A DNA stretch of 64,000 bases from positions 1,426,001 to 1,490,000 of the forward strand of contig VCCP01000001.1 in assembly GCA_005765155.1 (NCBI GenBank), written 5' to 3'. Below are positions 23,422-35,537 of the stretch, piece by piece. The notes under the pieces are model-generated. The model saw only the letters and a list, made by a program, of their open reading frames with translations, was not told where the DNA came from and did not search any database. This DNA is from Zelopaecilomyces penicillatus (Eukaryota; Ascomycota; Sordariomycetes; Hypocreales; Pseudodiploosporaceae). Each line of letters opens with the position of its first letter. Within the stretch, counting starts at the first letter, position 1. A program made the translations under genes and the position numbers.

Positions 23422-26316
23422 GCCACGAATCATGAGGAGCAAGACCCGTTAGAGATGGCCGGTTACCACAACGGGTATTTCAGGCGACCTCGGGCTCCAA
23501 ATATCAACAGGGAATTTGACGACGAGGGTTTGGCAAAGCTTCTTGGAGTAGGCGGTAATGAGACCACGAAAAGCTTGAGGGTTTGCTGGGTTCTCGGGTG
23601 TCTTTGCCATATGTTGAGTAGGTCAACAAGCCAATCAATCCGGATTGGGAAATGGAAACGAAAACGGAAACGGAAATAAAGCAAAGTGGAATCTGGTTCG
23701 TGGCATGGAGTTGGTTGGTTCGTTATTGATTCACGCTTGGATTGGTTACACAACAGCAGCACTACGATCCTACATTTACACAATTGAAACAAGTTCCCAA
23801 GTGCTTACTCCCTCGCCTGAGACAGACAGCAAGGGCTAGACGCCCGGAGAACACGAGAAAGATGACAGACGCCAAGTAGCTCAGTTGTTGCACTACTCGC
23901 TAATGACAATTGTAAGTTTCCGAGTCCGCGGAGAAGTAACATGAGTGGTGGGGGGGTTGTTTGGGTAAGACGGTGAAAAGATTTGGGTAACCTATGCTGT
24001 TACACACAGAGCGAAGCGAAAGCCGAAGGAGCCAATTCATTGAATATCAAGTTTTTCTCTTCCATCTTCATGTAGGCGTAGGGGAGTTTCCGCTCGGGAG
24101 GGGGTGTGAGGAGTGAACAGTCAGTTCTATATAGAGAGAAGATGACATGATGGGTCGATGTTAGTTTGCAAGGCTAGGGTAAACCTTGATGGAAGGCTGG
24201 CGGACAAGCATCTCACAACGCCCGAAGCAATTCCAAAATCTACTAGGTATTTGTGATGAGTTATTGTTTTTTACTTAGATCCGTAGTAGGAAATTATGAA
24301 CACAAATAAAGTAATTACCTAGGTACTTGGTTGAGACAAGATGAAGTGTCAGTTGCTACGCCGTACAGGCGCATACGGGAAATGGGATGAAGCAGCGCAC
24401 ACACCCACGGACAGAGCGAATAAAATGAAAACGTGGTGGAGTTGCAGTGGTAAGCGGTAGGAATGGAACAGGGGCCTTGTAATAATAATCAGTCAGTCAG
24501 GCAGGCAGGCAGTTTAAAGTCGTGCGATACCGGACGTCGACAGGGTTTTTCTATCCAGGGTGGAAAAAAAAATTGCCTTGTCATGACACGACGCGCGCTG
24601 GGAGTTTGGATTTGAGTCTGAGTGGGAATCTGGGTAGAGACTTACAGCATGAGTAAGTGGCCGGTCCTAAATTCTAGGTGTTTACATGTGGAATCAAAGT
24701 CTCCTCAGGGTTCGATGGTCAAAGAATTATGGAAGATGAAAGGATACGAAGATCACCACCCCTAGGTAGTTACAGGGTACGAGGGGGAAAAGCTACAACT
24801 ATGTGAAATAGCTAGCCGCGCTGTGCTATGGGCCAGGGTCATTATGAATAGTCTCTAGATGCGCGTCATGTCTAAAGGGATTGTTTATCGGTCCTGGATC
24901 TATTATATCGACAGGATAAGTAGGCATGACGGGGTATGACAGAGCATGACAAGACGTGGCAGGCTATGCTTTCTCCTCCCCCACGCAAGTATAGTTGCCT
25001 GTTATAATTTGTTGTCGTGCCCTTGATGATGCTGGTCCTGGTTACGTTTCTCTTTTCATTGTTTTTCCTACTTATATACCCTACAATGCCTGCTGGGCTA
25101 CGTAGCATGTAATACTGGCTTGGTTTTGCCTGGGTGCTGTCGCAGGATAAAAAGAAAAGGAAGGGCAGGGGTTCATATTGGTCAAACTTGGAGAACGGAC
25201 GGAGCATTCATCAAGGGGGTGGGACAGCAAAGTGTGGGGGTTTGCCGGCTTTGTCTGCCCCAGCATTGAGGGCGAGCAGCATATAATTTACTTGCGTTCC
25301 TCCATCAATGCCGCGTATACCGTAGTAAGTGAATGATGTCTGAGGGCAAGAGCCGAGGCCATTCCCTACCTAAGGTATTTGTATTTTTTTCTTCGTACAA
25401 CATTTTGATCTTTTTTCTTCATGCCCGTCTATATTCTGTGCGGTCATTTAGTCAGTCAGTCAGTCTAGAATACGAATGGCAGGGGCAAAGACGTGGTAGG
25501 TTTGTGCAGTACAAACAGTACAAGGTACAATAAGTGTACTGATGATTGCACTGGGCCCACGCCTCCCCCAGACAGTCCCCGAATTCATTGCCCCTTGTCC
25601 TCCTCCGCATTGCTGTTCTCCTCGGTGGCATGTCGGACCTTGTTCGTGTGGGGAGGCAGGGTGTGTATGTGGACAGGCGAGTACAAGGGTAGGGGGGTCG
25701 ATGTGGGGAGGGAGGGTCCTAACCCTGAGGTCGAGAGCAGTCGGCAGTGAAGAGACGAAGTGGCAACCTACCTTCATCGCAGTAAGCCTATGCAACCGCA
25801 ATGGCAAGCATTCAGATGGAGGAATGGGGCAAACGGGCGGAAGTGTCAAAAAAGGACTTCACCCCCTAGGCCCTGGAGCTTTGTCTACCCTTCTTCCCCA
25901 GTTTTGCATAAACGACAACCAAGCCACACACTCATCAGGCGCCGAGGGGGTAGCAGGATCGACGCCTTGGTTGTACAAAAGCGTCTCTACGCTCCGTTGC
26001 GGCTGCCCAGCTAAAGTCTAGATGACTTCTATGGCTGCTGGGTTCGGTGTATGCATGTGAGAGCCTCCCGTAATCAACCACATGATGGCCGCACTGATTT
26101 ATGTCAATCTTTTGGAACCTAAAGGTAGCGAGCGTATGTGTTTGTATTGCATGGGCCTCCGACAACCACACCACACGGGGCACAAAAGGTCCCTCTTCAG
26201 TCGGCAAGGTTGAACGTTAAGAACGGGAATAAAGAAGAACTTATCACGAGCCAAGGTGGTGAGGGGTCGTCCCGACGCTCACTCATGCGTTTTTCTTTCG
26301 CTTGCGCCCCGTATAT

Positions 26317-26343
26317 CTCTCCCTCTCCCTCTCCCTCTCCTCC
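26317..26343. repeat. CTCCCT hexanucleotide repeat
   Basis: About four and a half tandem CTCCCT units on the plus strand. Confidence 0.9.
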
Positions 26344-29300
26344 AATTTGGCTATTTCTCAAACCCAACAACGAGTTGATGTATCATCGGTCGGCTCCGGG
26401 GCGTGGCGTCCAAAACCATCTAGCTATATACGACCGTCGTCTCCGTACCATTGGATGCATTGCGTAGTGTGCCATAATAACTCCCACATACGTACAGACG
26501 ACCACAGGCCCTGCTGCCAACTCCAACCTCAAAATCAATGCCCTGTCACTGCAATCAATCATTGTCCCTCCTCGGCTTGGAACCATGCGCTGCCCTAAGC
26601 AAGAAATGACCTTGAAGACGTTTAGAGCCAGTAATATGCACTGTGGCAGCCAGACAATGTCCAGTCATTTGGTTCGGCCCTTCCGCCGCATGTCCAGTTC
26701 TGATTTTTGTTTTGTGTGCCTTAGCGGCGCTGATTTTTGCCGCTGCTGGCAACAGCGGGCCCCTTTGCGGGATATGTGTTGTTGCCACTATTGAGCAAAG
26801 GTAACATTCGTCTGATGGGCGTATCAGGCCTTGTTTTGCCTGTTACTACGCTGGCCTGCTGGTTTGCAAGCTAGTTGGGGGGTGGAAAGGTTCAACGGGG
26901 TCGGAGACGGGTTTAGTTTCTCGTGCCGCCACGATGGCCCGATGCAATGTGCCCCAGACTGTCTCAATTGACCCGTGTCTTATGTGTATGTCTTGGGTGC
27001 TGTGTGGCTTGTGTCTTGTGTCATGCTCCTTCTAGTATGCGTCGAAACATGATAGTTCGTCTGAAAATCGTCTCCAGTTCCTTCATTCGTTTCCTGCCGT
27101 CCCTATTGATAATATCAATAACTAACTCGAAGAGGGCTCCAATGGAATAAAATAGTGTGGCCGAAAAGCCTGGAATTTCGAGAGCTCAAGAGGGGATGGG
27201 AGCAATATTCACTACATAGTACTGATCACTTCCGCATCGGATGCTCCCCGGGGTGCGACATGCATCTAAACGTCGGTTCGTCCTTGTTTCGCCTAGCAAT
27301 TGTCAAGATAAAGCCGAGCGCCAACCCTTAATACTTCCCATGCTCCTCTTCCTCGGTGACAAAGTGCACACCACGGAGACGGGACGGGTTTCCCTGTTAG
27401 CCGTGTCCTTATGCTTCACCGTAACCGATCACGGTGCGTTGGCTACAGCTCCAACAACTGCTGCCCATACTCTATTTGCCCACACCGTCTAAGACGAGCG
27501 CGTTTAGCGAGGAAAAGGAGACATAGTAGGAATTCGGAGCACTCCGGTTTGATAAGAAAACCATTGTGGGCTATAAATCGGATCGAACACGGGTTCCCTT
27601 GTCTTGTGGGCCGGTGTGCAACAAACGGTATAGCCGGAGCCTTGGGCCGTTGCAGCTTGGTGGGCAAGTCTGCATGTGTGTGCTGCTCGTACAGCCGGGT
27701 AATGGAGCAAGTCTTGCCAGGGTCGTGTTCCTGATATCTAACTACAATTGCCGTGGCTGTGTCGTGTCATAAACCCGATCGGACACGCACACGCAAATCC
27801 ATAGCGATATGTCCATTATTTTGCGCAGCCGCTGGTATTGGCAATTCCAAGGCCCCTTCTTCCACAGGCTCCCCTGTGTCGTTATGTGTTGTAATGTATA
27901 TTCAGACGGTGCTCATATGTCTATCCCGTGTCTCGATAAGCTGATCTGACACCGGGGATCACGGGAGAGTGATGGGAGGAAAATCCGTAGATCCCACTCG
28001 CACACCCCAGTCATGCGATTGCGATGAGATAGACATGGGCATGGAAAGGTATGTGGCGCCTGTAGAAGGGAATGTTCAGCATGCACACCGTGTCATACAT
28101 GTGAGCAAGCACTCGATGTTTCCACGGGCTAATAAAGGATGAGTGCAAAGCACTGGTGGGTTAGGGACACATATTGTCGTCAATGACACGTTGACTCCGT
28201 TGCGCCCTCTAGCTGTTGTATGCCAGTCTGTCAGTTTGTCTGGCGTCAGTCAGTCTGCATATCCCTCTTTCCGCCTTGCATCGCGCGCTGTCACTATTCC
28301 ATGTCCATCTTCAATGCCCGCCTGCTTGTGCTTGAAATGCTTGCTGGCTAGGCTCCATTGAATTTAACCCGGCCGGTTGGGCGTGCGCGATGGGCAAAAT
28401 CGACTTCATTGAGAACAAACCTGTAGGTGTAGTACAGGTGGTCAAGGGTGGTTATGGTGTGCGAAAGGTGCGTGCGTGCAGACTGGAGTGCATCCTCTCC
28501 GCCTTTTCGGCAGCAGGTGCGAGGGGAGTTCAAGCAACAATGGCGGTCAATCAGGGTCTAGTCTGCCCCTTCCACGCCAGACGGGGCAATCGCCAGGGGC
28601 AGAGAGGCAGTAGCCACCCCTGGTCCGTCAATCTCGCCGAGCGGAAGAATAGCAGATTCGTACCTGTGATGATACACACACACCCGTCATATCTGCTTGT
28701 ACTTTGCGGGGGACGGAAAACCCAGAACCGACTTAGTCCTTTCTGCTCCGTGCCATTCACTCGGCGCACACCCCCGAGCCTCGGGGTATCTTCACGCTGC
28801 GGTTCGGTGTACGGAATAATGGTGTGCGCTTTCCCTCTCGGGCTGGGCTCTTTGTGAGCCCGTCTATCCGACTCCTTAGGTTTGAAGCAACACGCATCGA
28901 GGGCATGGTGAAGAACGAACGGTCATGTCCAAGCACCGGAGAAGACACGCCCAGCCTGAATCGAGTCGAGCAATGACTGGGTACATGTCACTCATCTGTC
29001 ACGATTCTCTGAAGTTGGGATGCCCGTACGAGAAACTTAACGCTAACTGCCAGCAACACGGCCGAACTACTCGCTGATGAATCAACACTGATCAGAGAGA
29101 TTCAAACTCCAACAAAAGTTTCTCTACGAGTCTGGCTGACTCCTTTATGACTAGCAGGCCTTATGAGTCGCCAACTTGTCTTGGCTGCACCAAGGTGTTG
29201 GTGTATCGCAGACATGGCGCCTCCTGCGAGTCATCCACCACCCCAGCTGGCATCGCCTCAGTGGGATTGAATTACACAGCCAGGGCAGGGTGAGTATGAG

Positions 29301-30030
29301 CTAGATATGTATGTGGTAGTGGAGAAGAGCCCCCATAGTTGTAAAGCCAGTGGAATTGGGGTGTGTTTGTTTGTGGCCAGTCCAAATGCTTCTTTCCTAG
29401 CCATTGATGAAGCCTCACTTCAACTATCCAGCCCCGGGCATGATTGCAGACGCACCACACCCCGTAGCAATACGGCAAGTAGTTATTGTCGCATTCCCTT
29501 CCCGCGTTTATCGGGCCTGCTTAGTTATTTGGCTATCCATCGGCGTCGGCGGGTAATAACTTACCAGACGAAGTTCTCGCAGCTTCTGTCCAGTATTTCG
29601 CCCTTGTTTAGCACGGCTACAGAAGGAGTTGTGAACCACAACTCCCATGTTCAAACTACTTTGCCCCAATGTCTCAGGATAAGAATCGAAGTCAAAGACC
29701 AAAAAAGCACTTCGAGAAATGGCATGCTATACAAGTAAGTGATACGAAAAGTCATGTAGTGAGCCTAAATCATAACGATTCAAGGAACCAGAGAACACAG
29801 CACAAGCTAGATTCTCAATCCAATATTTCGGGTTCATTTCGTTTGATGCAATACGCCTCCCCGGACCCCAACAACCGGGTCTTCCTCATACGCTTGTGTC
29901 ACGGACCACGAAAGCGAGGCGTGTGTCCAGGCATTGCCATTTCTCACGACGACAGGTGGCATAATCAATATTTTATAGGCTTATAGCTAACGTAGCCAGA
30001 TTTTACATGTTCCCATGTGGCGATGACGAT

Positions 30031-30048
30031 GCCGCCGCCGCCGCCGCC
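30031..30048. repeat. GCC trinucleotide repeat
   Basis: Six tandem GCC units. No coding frame around them is supported. Confidence 0.9.
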
Positions 30049-31155
30049 ATTGTCGTCAATGCCGCCTTTTGCCACAGCTTTTCAGTCCACAACCATCCTT
30101 TCTTCGTCCCTTCTCACAGCCGTTCATTTACCTGGGCTAGTCAACCCCCCCTCTAAGCAAGGCGCGCACGATCCATCGCCTGCTTACCTTTAGTTGGTGC
30201 GTGCTGTCGCTCCTTGTGGGTGTGCGGTCCTCCGCGGGGCTGCCGTGTGCTATAATGTGGGTGTGCTGACGAGAGCCTCAACAGACAACTATGGGCACTT
30301 CTTCGGGGCGAAATATTACCAGAGCCTGGAAAACAGTGTCAAGGTGCGTGTCGTATCGACTCCAATGGATAATCAATCAGTAGTAATCAGTTAGGCTCCT
30401 ACTAATTGCAGTGTACGTTTTTCGACTTCCTACGATCTCTACATAGGATCTCATGGATGCTAAGAGGAAACCAACATATCTGACAAGAACAACACATGCT
30501 TTCACCCGCCCCATCGGCACTCGTCCTCGGCGTCCCATCCTATTGACCATTGTCGCACCGCTTCCGGCTTGGTCGGCGCGCCCGGCCGCTGTAGATCGGC
30601 GTCTCGGCCGGTGCCAACCACTCGGGGCTTTTGCGCCCCTGGTCAGCGCCCTGGTTGGCGCTCCCTCACTCACCCCTATGCGGTGTTGCGGCTCCCACCC
30701 TCTCATACAATATGTAGCTGTCTGTTATGCCCCCCTTGACTGACCTTCAGCGCGGCCTGCCAACTGGCTTCTTCCGCATCTTCTACGCATCTTCTATGAG
30801 CTCGCTCGGACTCGCTCACGTCCGTCCCCGCACTCACGATCATGCTTATCCCTATGTCAGACCTTTTGCCTTCATTTCTCTTGCGCTGCTCTTCGCATCG
30901 AATTGTCAGTCGCGCATGTGCAATAACGCTATTGCAATCACGACCATGACAATGGCTACAGCCACTTACCTCCAGTGGAGCAGTTGATTGCGCTGGTGGG
31001 ACAACTGCTCGTGACAGTGCTTGACTGAGATAACAACCCCCCCTTGCGCGCTTGTCTATTGTTGCTGCATTGCTTCGCTGTTGCCGCCCGCATAAGCCAC
31101 AAAACGTGCCGACGAAAGATAAGGCTACCCCAAAAGGCTTGCCTGCCTACCTACC

Positions 31156-31167
31156 TACTACGTAGTA
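31156..31167. repeat. 12-bp perfect palindrome TACTACGTAGTA (left copy)
   Basis: The 12 bases read the same on both strands and are preceded by CCTACC-type sequence. An identical palindrome lies at 38559-38570 on the other side of the Zn2Cys6 gene. Confidence 0.9.
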
Positions 31168-32804
31168 CATGACCTGCGTAATCGACATATTGATAGTACC
31201 ACAATGACATGGGTCTCTAGCAGCGCCCGTTACAGCGGAATCTCCAATGAGGGAATAAAGAAAAATGCGAAAAGTGACAGCCAAATGAAGAAATGACGAA
31301 AAAAACGAAAGGACCCTAGGTGCGTTAGAGGTGTCTCATGCGTCCTACTAAGATATTGGTTCGGACGCCCACACGCCTTCATTGCCGCACGTATCTCTGC
31401 AACTTCTGGCTACAGCTTTTTTGCTTGAGTTATTGCAAGCACTGACACTAATGGTTTTTGTTTTGGATAACAAGTGTTGAAACAAAGGAAGCAGAAAAGA
31501 CCATGATGCAGTAACGTGAGGAAGAGACAGGAACAAAAGTCAGGCATGGTGACGGGAAAAGACGCCATTCAACCACCCTGCACGGCTGGTCTGTCGGCTG
31601 CAGAGTTCCTCTTTTTCTTTCCTCGGCAATGACGTGATTTTCCCACCTGTTTACTGTTTATCGGGATTTTGGTGAAGCACAAGCACCAGAAGTTCATGTC
31701 TGGCTGCACGGCTGGCTGAAGGATTTACGGTGCATACAGGCACGTGCAGGTAAGTCTTCCTAGGTACTTCAGCCAGCTACTCTGTATGGCCTGATACTTT
31801 CCAGTACTGTAGACCTCCGATGATCGCGGCACATTCTCACAACATCCCTACAATCTTGTGCCTGGTGCCTTGCAGCAGCCCATCAGACAAAGGGCCTAGA
31901 GCTTAGCGATCTTGCCACACCACCGCTACCGGCGTGCAACTCGTTTTCGATCTGTTTCTCCGGGCGTAGCTTACTGGTCGGTGGCTTTTGATTGCACGAT
32001 TAAGAGAGTCGGGATTTTGTGGATAACTCAAACGGTGGTTGTTGCCTGCTTCTGAAGTGCGCCAAGTAAATACCTAATACAGTGCTCGTGCCTGGGCCAG
32101 CCAGCCAGCCTCCCGGTGGGTATGGCTGCCGGCCGGACCCAAAAGTCACACCACCGCCCTCCCCCGCCAGCGAGGTGACCGAACTGACGTTTGACCTCCA
32201 CCGGCCTTGAGGGAGCTCAAAACATGGCAGGCTCTATCTAATCTGGCAAAAGGCCGTAACGGCCGGGCCGACGAGGGATGAGGTGACGATTCCGGGTAAT
32301 CACGATAGAGGTGCATGAAGGACTCGGCATGAGCACTTCATAATTACAGAGAGATTGTGGAATGACTGGTCCAAACCCACATGCGCGTGTTCACTCGGCT
32401 TGCACGCCGCCACTCCCGCTCCAGATAATAACCATCCCACTCGTCACTCATGCATGAAGAAAGGAACCGACCCGTTTTGCATGTGGATTATCTCTTGTCA
32501 ATTAATCATTGGTGATGATGTAAAAATAGAAGCTCCCAAAAAATGCTTGCCCACCCACTCGCTAAGCCCAATAGTACAATTATTCATATCCCGTTTGCCT
32601 TGATCCTTATCTCCATAATGCGTCGGTATCTTGAGTCTTTTCTTTTTTTATTGCTTCAAAAGTGCCTCCGCCCAATGCCCGATATCGATCCACCTTTTTG
32701 TACCACACACCCGTAAAATAAAATCCACACTTTCTTCCATTCCCGTTGCCCATTATCCCTAGGCGTAAAACGTATAATCATCATAGGCAATAGTGATAAG
32801 ATCT

Positions 32805-35537
32805 TTAAAACATGATCCACTCCACTCCGGCTCCAGGTCCGCCGAGGCACTTAGCCCAGTTGAAGGGACCTCGGCCATTTCCCATTTTGGCGCACTGACT
32901 GTGACGCCGGAGATCAGTCCCGCTCTTGAAGTCGCCCGACCAGAGCTTCTCAAGAACGTCAAGAGCCGCTAGGTTATTCATGTACCCTGATCGGCTCATA
33001 ATATCGCGGCACTTGGTCCGGATAATCTTCTGTTGAAGCTCATTGACGCACTCAGATCCTGCCACAAATAATGGCCAAAGCAGAAACTTCTCGGCTGTGC
33101 TGCCCGTTTCCAAGCTTGTCGCATAGTATACCACCTGGCTAACCAGGTTTTGAAAGTTGGTGTGGCTAGAGGGCATGTTTGGCCCCGCCAACCGTTCCGT
33201 GTAGAGTAGTGCCGCATAGCGGAATGCTTCGGAGAGATATTCAAGGTCGCGTACTTGACTTGGGCTCGGCGAGCCTGGGAGTGAGGAGACCACAGAGACT
33301 GAGTCAAACTGCCAATTCTGTAGCTCTTGCCTAGCCTCTTTCCATTCGCTCCAGAATAACAAGCGGTGATCATCAAATGTTGCTGAGGAGCTTATGGCTG
33401 ACGTCAACATATCATCGTCGTCAAGAGTCGAGCCAAATCCATTGCCATCAAAACGAGGGGTAGACGGCGAGTAGAGCTGTTGTCGGGATACGCTACCAAT
33501 GCTGCCCACACTGCCCTTGTATGAGTGACCCATTGATCGGGCCATGGATGCATGTGACTGTGAGACATCATCATGCATTTGAGATGGGGATAGCATGCTC
33601 TGGACGGGGCGGTGCTGGGAGAGCAGATTCAAACGACCAAGTTTTCCAATAGTCTTGAACAGTTCTCGCTCACAGCCCACCATATTTTCAGCGCCCGGAG
33701 GCAACGCTTGGATATCTGGGGAAACCCCCTCAAATCCCGGGGCCAGCTGAGCCTCTCGGTCGTTAATGCTAGCAGAAATGGCATCAAAGTAAGTGAATAA
33801 GGTCTCCATCCAAGCTGAATCATGGCTAGGAGCAAACTGCTGAGATTTCCTCATAGCCAGAATCTTGCGCACACCAGCGAACTGAGTATGAAACTTGGCA
33901 ACCCCGGATTCCACCATGCGGTAGTGGCAAAGGAGTAAAATCGTTGCGAGCACAGAATCGTGGCAAGATTTGACTGGGTCGTTAAGCTGTTGATTCAAGA
34001 GATGAACAGCGAGGTTGCGGTGTTGAAACTCTTCGGACAAAGACTGATCCTCAATGTTGTTGTCGCCCATACTCTCGGCAGCCTGTTTTTCGGCCATCAA
34101 CTTATCAGATAGTTCCCGCGTGTCATGCCCCAAGCTAAGCTTTCTCTTCATTCTCAAATTGCATGCTGATAGTGCACAGATGGCATGCTGTAAGCTGTGG
34201 CTGTTGACAGCTAAGCGCATGATGTTCTCTCTGAAAGGATTGTGGGGCCCATCAATGTAGACCATGGATGGCGCCATGGTAATTTTATAGTAGTCCATAA
34301 AGAACGGCATCTTGGACAATAGGTCCTGGTTTACTCGTAATGATCGAGGATCTCGTAGCACTGGCCATTGCGTGGGGTTGTACTCGGATTGGGGTGACTG
34401 GATTTCTTCCTCCGTAGCGTGTGTTGGTGACCAGATAGGGCCGGAGGAGTTGCAATGGGTGTTGTAAGTATCGGCTGCTGTAACATCTGCTCGCACACAT
34501 TAGAAGGGGAAGGCGGGACAAGGCGCCATGTGATGCTCACTGAGGCCGTCACACTCCCGCATCAGTTTGTGGCTCAAGTGCGGTTCAAAAGAATCCAGAT
34601 GGGAGTGAAGACTTGAGCTGTGCTCTGAAGGGGCGTAAACTAGGCCCGGACATGAAGTCGGTGCGCGGCTGTGGTCGAGGAGGAGGCTCTGGGGGGGGCT
34701 CTGCGCGATAGGCGAGCTCTGCTGCGTGGGATAACCATCATACAACACCGTGGGGCTGTGATTGAATGGCATATCATCTCGTTGGTATGATTGACTGAGG
34801 GGGGATAGATAGTCGACTTCGCTGCCGACAGAGTCTACCGATGAGGAGAGGCCTTCAGTGATGAGGTGAAGGGGAAACTTGGTGTACTTGGGCGTGGTAT
34901 CTGGAGAGTGTACCATCCCATGAGAGAACCCAACGCTACTCCAGCTTCCTTGATGCATGGGCGGCGTGTTATCATTATGTGACATGGAGAGGTAGTCGTA
35001 TCCTGGAATGGGATAGGCTGGTGTTGTCGGCGCCGAAGTAGCATGTGAGAAATGCGAGAGATGAGAGTGGGAGTGAGAGTGAGAGTGTGAATGAGCATGA
35101 GCATGCGCATGAGAGTGGGAATGAGAAGCTGCCGGGATGTCAATGGGTGCCCGGACGTTTGCTCGAGATTCTTGCACGTCTGCCCAAGTAGTGGTGATGA
35201 TCGCAGTGCTCGAGTTGGCCCTCGTCCGCCCAATGGGAGATTTCTTAGGCTCACGGGTGACGGGAGGTGCTCTCGCAATTGGTAGAGAAAGGCCACGGAG
35301 TTTCCCACGACTCGCAACACCAACACCCCAAGTCAACTGAGTCTTGTAGCCGGAACACTCATTGCCAATCTCGAGACATTGTGAACAATACGGTCGTCGG
35401 CGATCGCACTTGACGTTGCGTTTAGAGCATGTGAAGCAATCATCGGCAGCGCCACCAGTTGGGGCACGTCTTCTGCGCTTCCGGACAGCCGCAGGGTCCT
35501 TGACCGTGACGGTCTGTTGTGCCAGGGGGGCGGTCAT
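32805..35537 (-). CDS. Zn(II)2Cys6 transcription factor with Fungal_trans_2-like C-terminus
   Basis: Two exons on the minus strand, 35537-34541 and 34486-32805, join in phase 1 into 892 residues. The binuclear zinc cluster is complete: C34-x2-C37-x6-C44-x6-C51-x2-C54-x6-C61, preceded by an Arg-rich nuclear-signal-like stretch (RKRRRRAPTG). It continues into YKTQLTWGVGVASRGKLRG, found in a group of ascomycete regulators that I recall as including Fusarium Fow2; that link is memory, not a search. A His-Ser/His-Ala tract follows at 138-165. The large C-terminal half starts near LSKMPFFMDYYKI and looks like the fungal-specific regulatory domain. It should act in the nucleus as a DNA-binding regulator; targets are unknown. 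It stands alone in about 25 kb, and no neighbour suggests a pathway. The acceptor is a GAG/CAG tandem, so one residue may vary. Confidence 0.88.
35043..35126 (-). repeat. His-Ser/His-Ala coding repeat in the Zn2Cys6 protein
   Basis: Codons 138-165 alternate histidine with serine or alanine for 28 residues, coming from degenerate six-base units. Such tracts are prone to length change and may bind metal. Confidence 0.9.

Larger units (their letters stand above)
23422..32804. other. 9.4-kb gene-free stretch downstream of the Zn2Cys6 gene
   Basis: I found no open frame here with a recognisable domain, signal peptide or convincing splice partner. Base composition is ordinary (not AT-rich). Short simple repeats occur: CAGG/GTCA runs at 24490-24510, CTCCCT units at 26317-26343, GCC units at 30031-30048. 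Some of it may be transcribed as non-coding RNA or 3' UTR; the sequence alone does not show this. Confidence 0.55.

Noticed and set aside
23870..23945. tRNA-like A-box words (AGTAGCTCAGTTG)
   Set aside because: No matching B box, acceptor stem or cloverleaf could be drawn.
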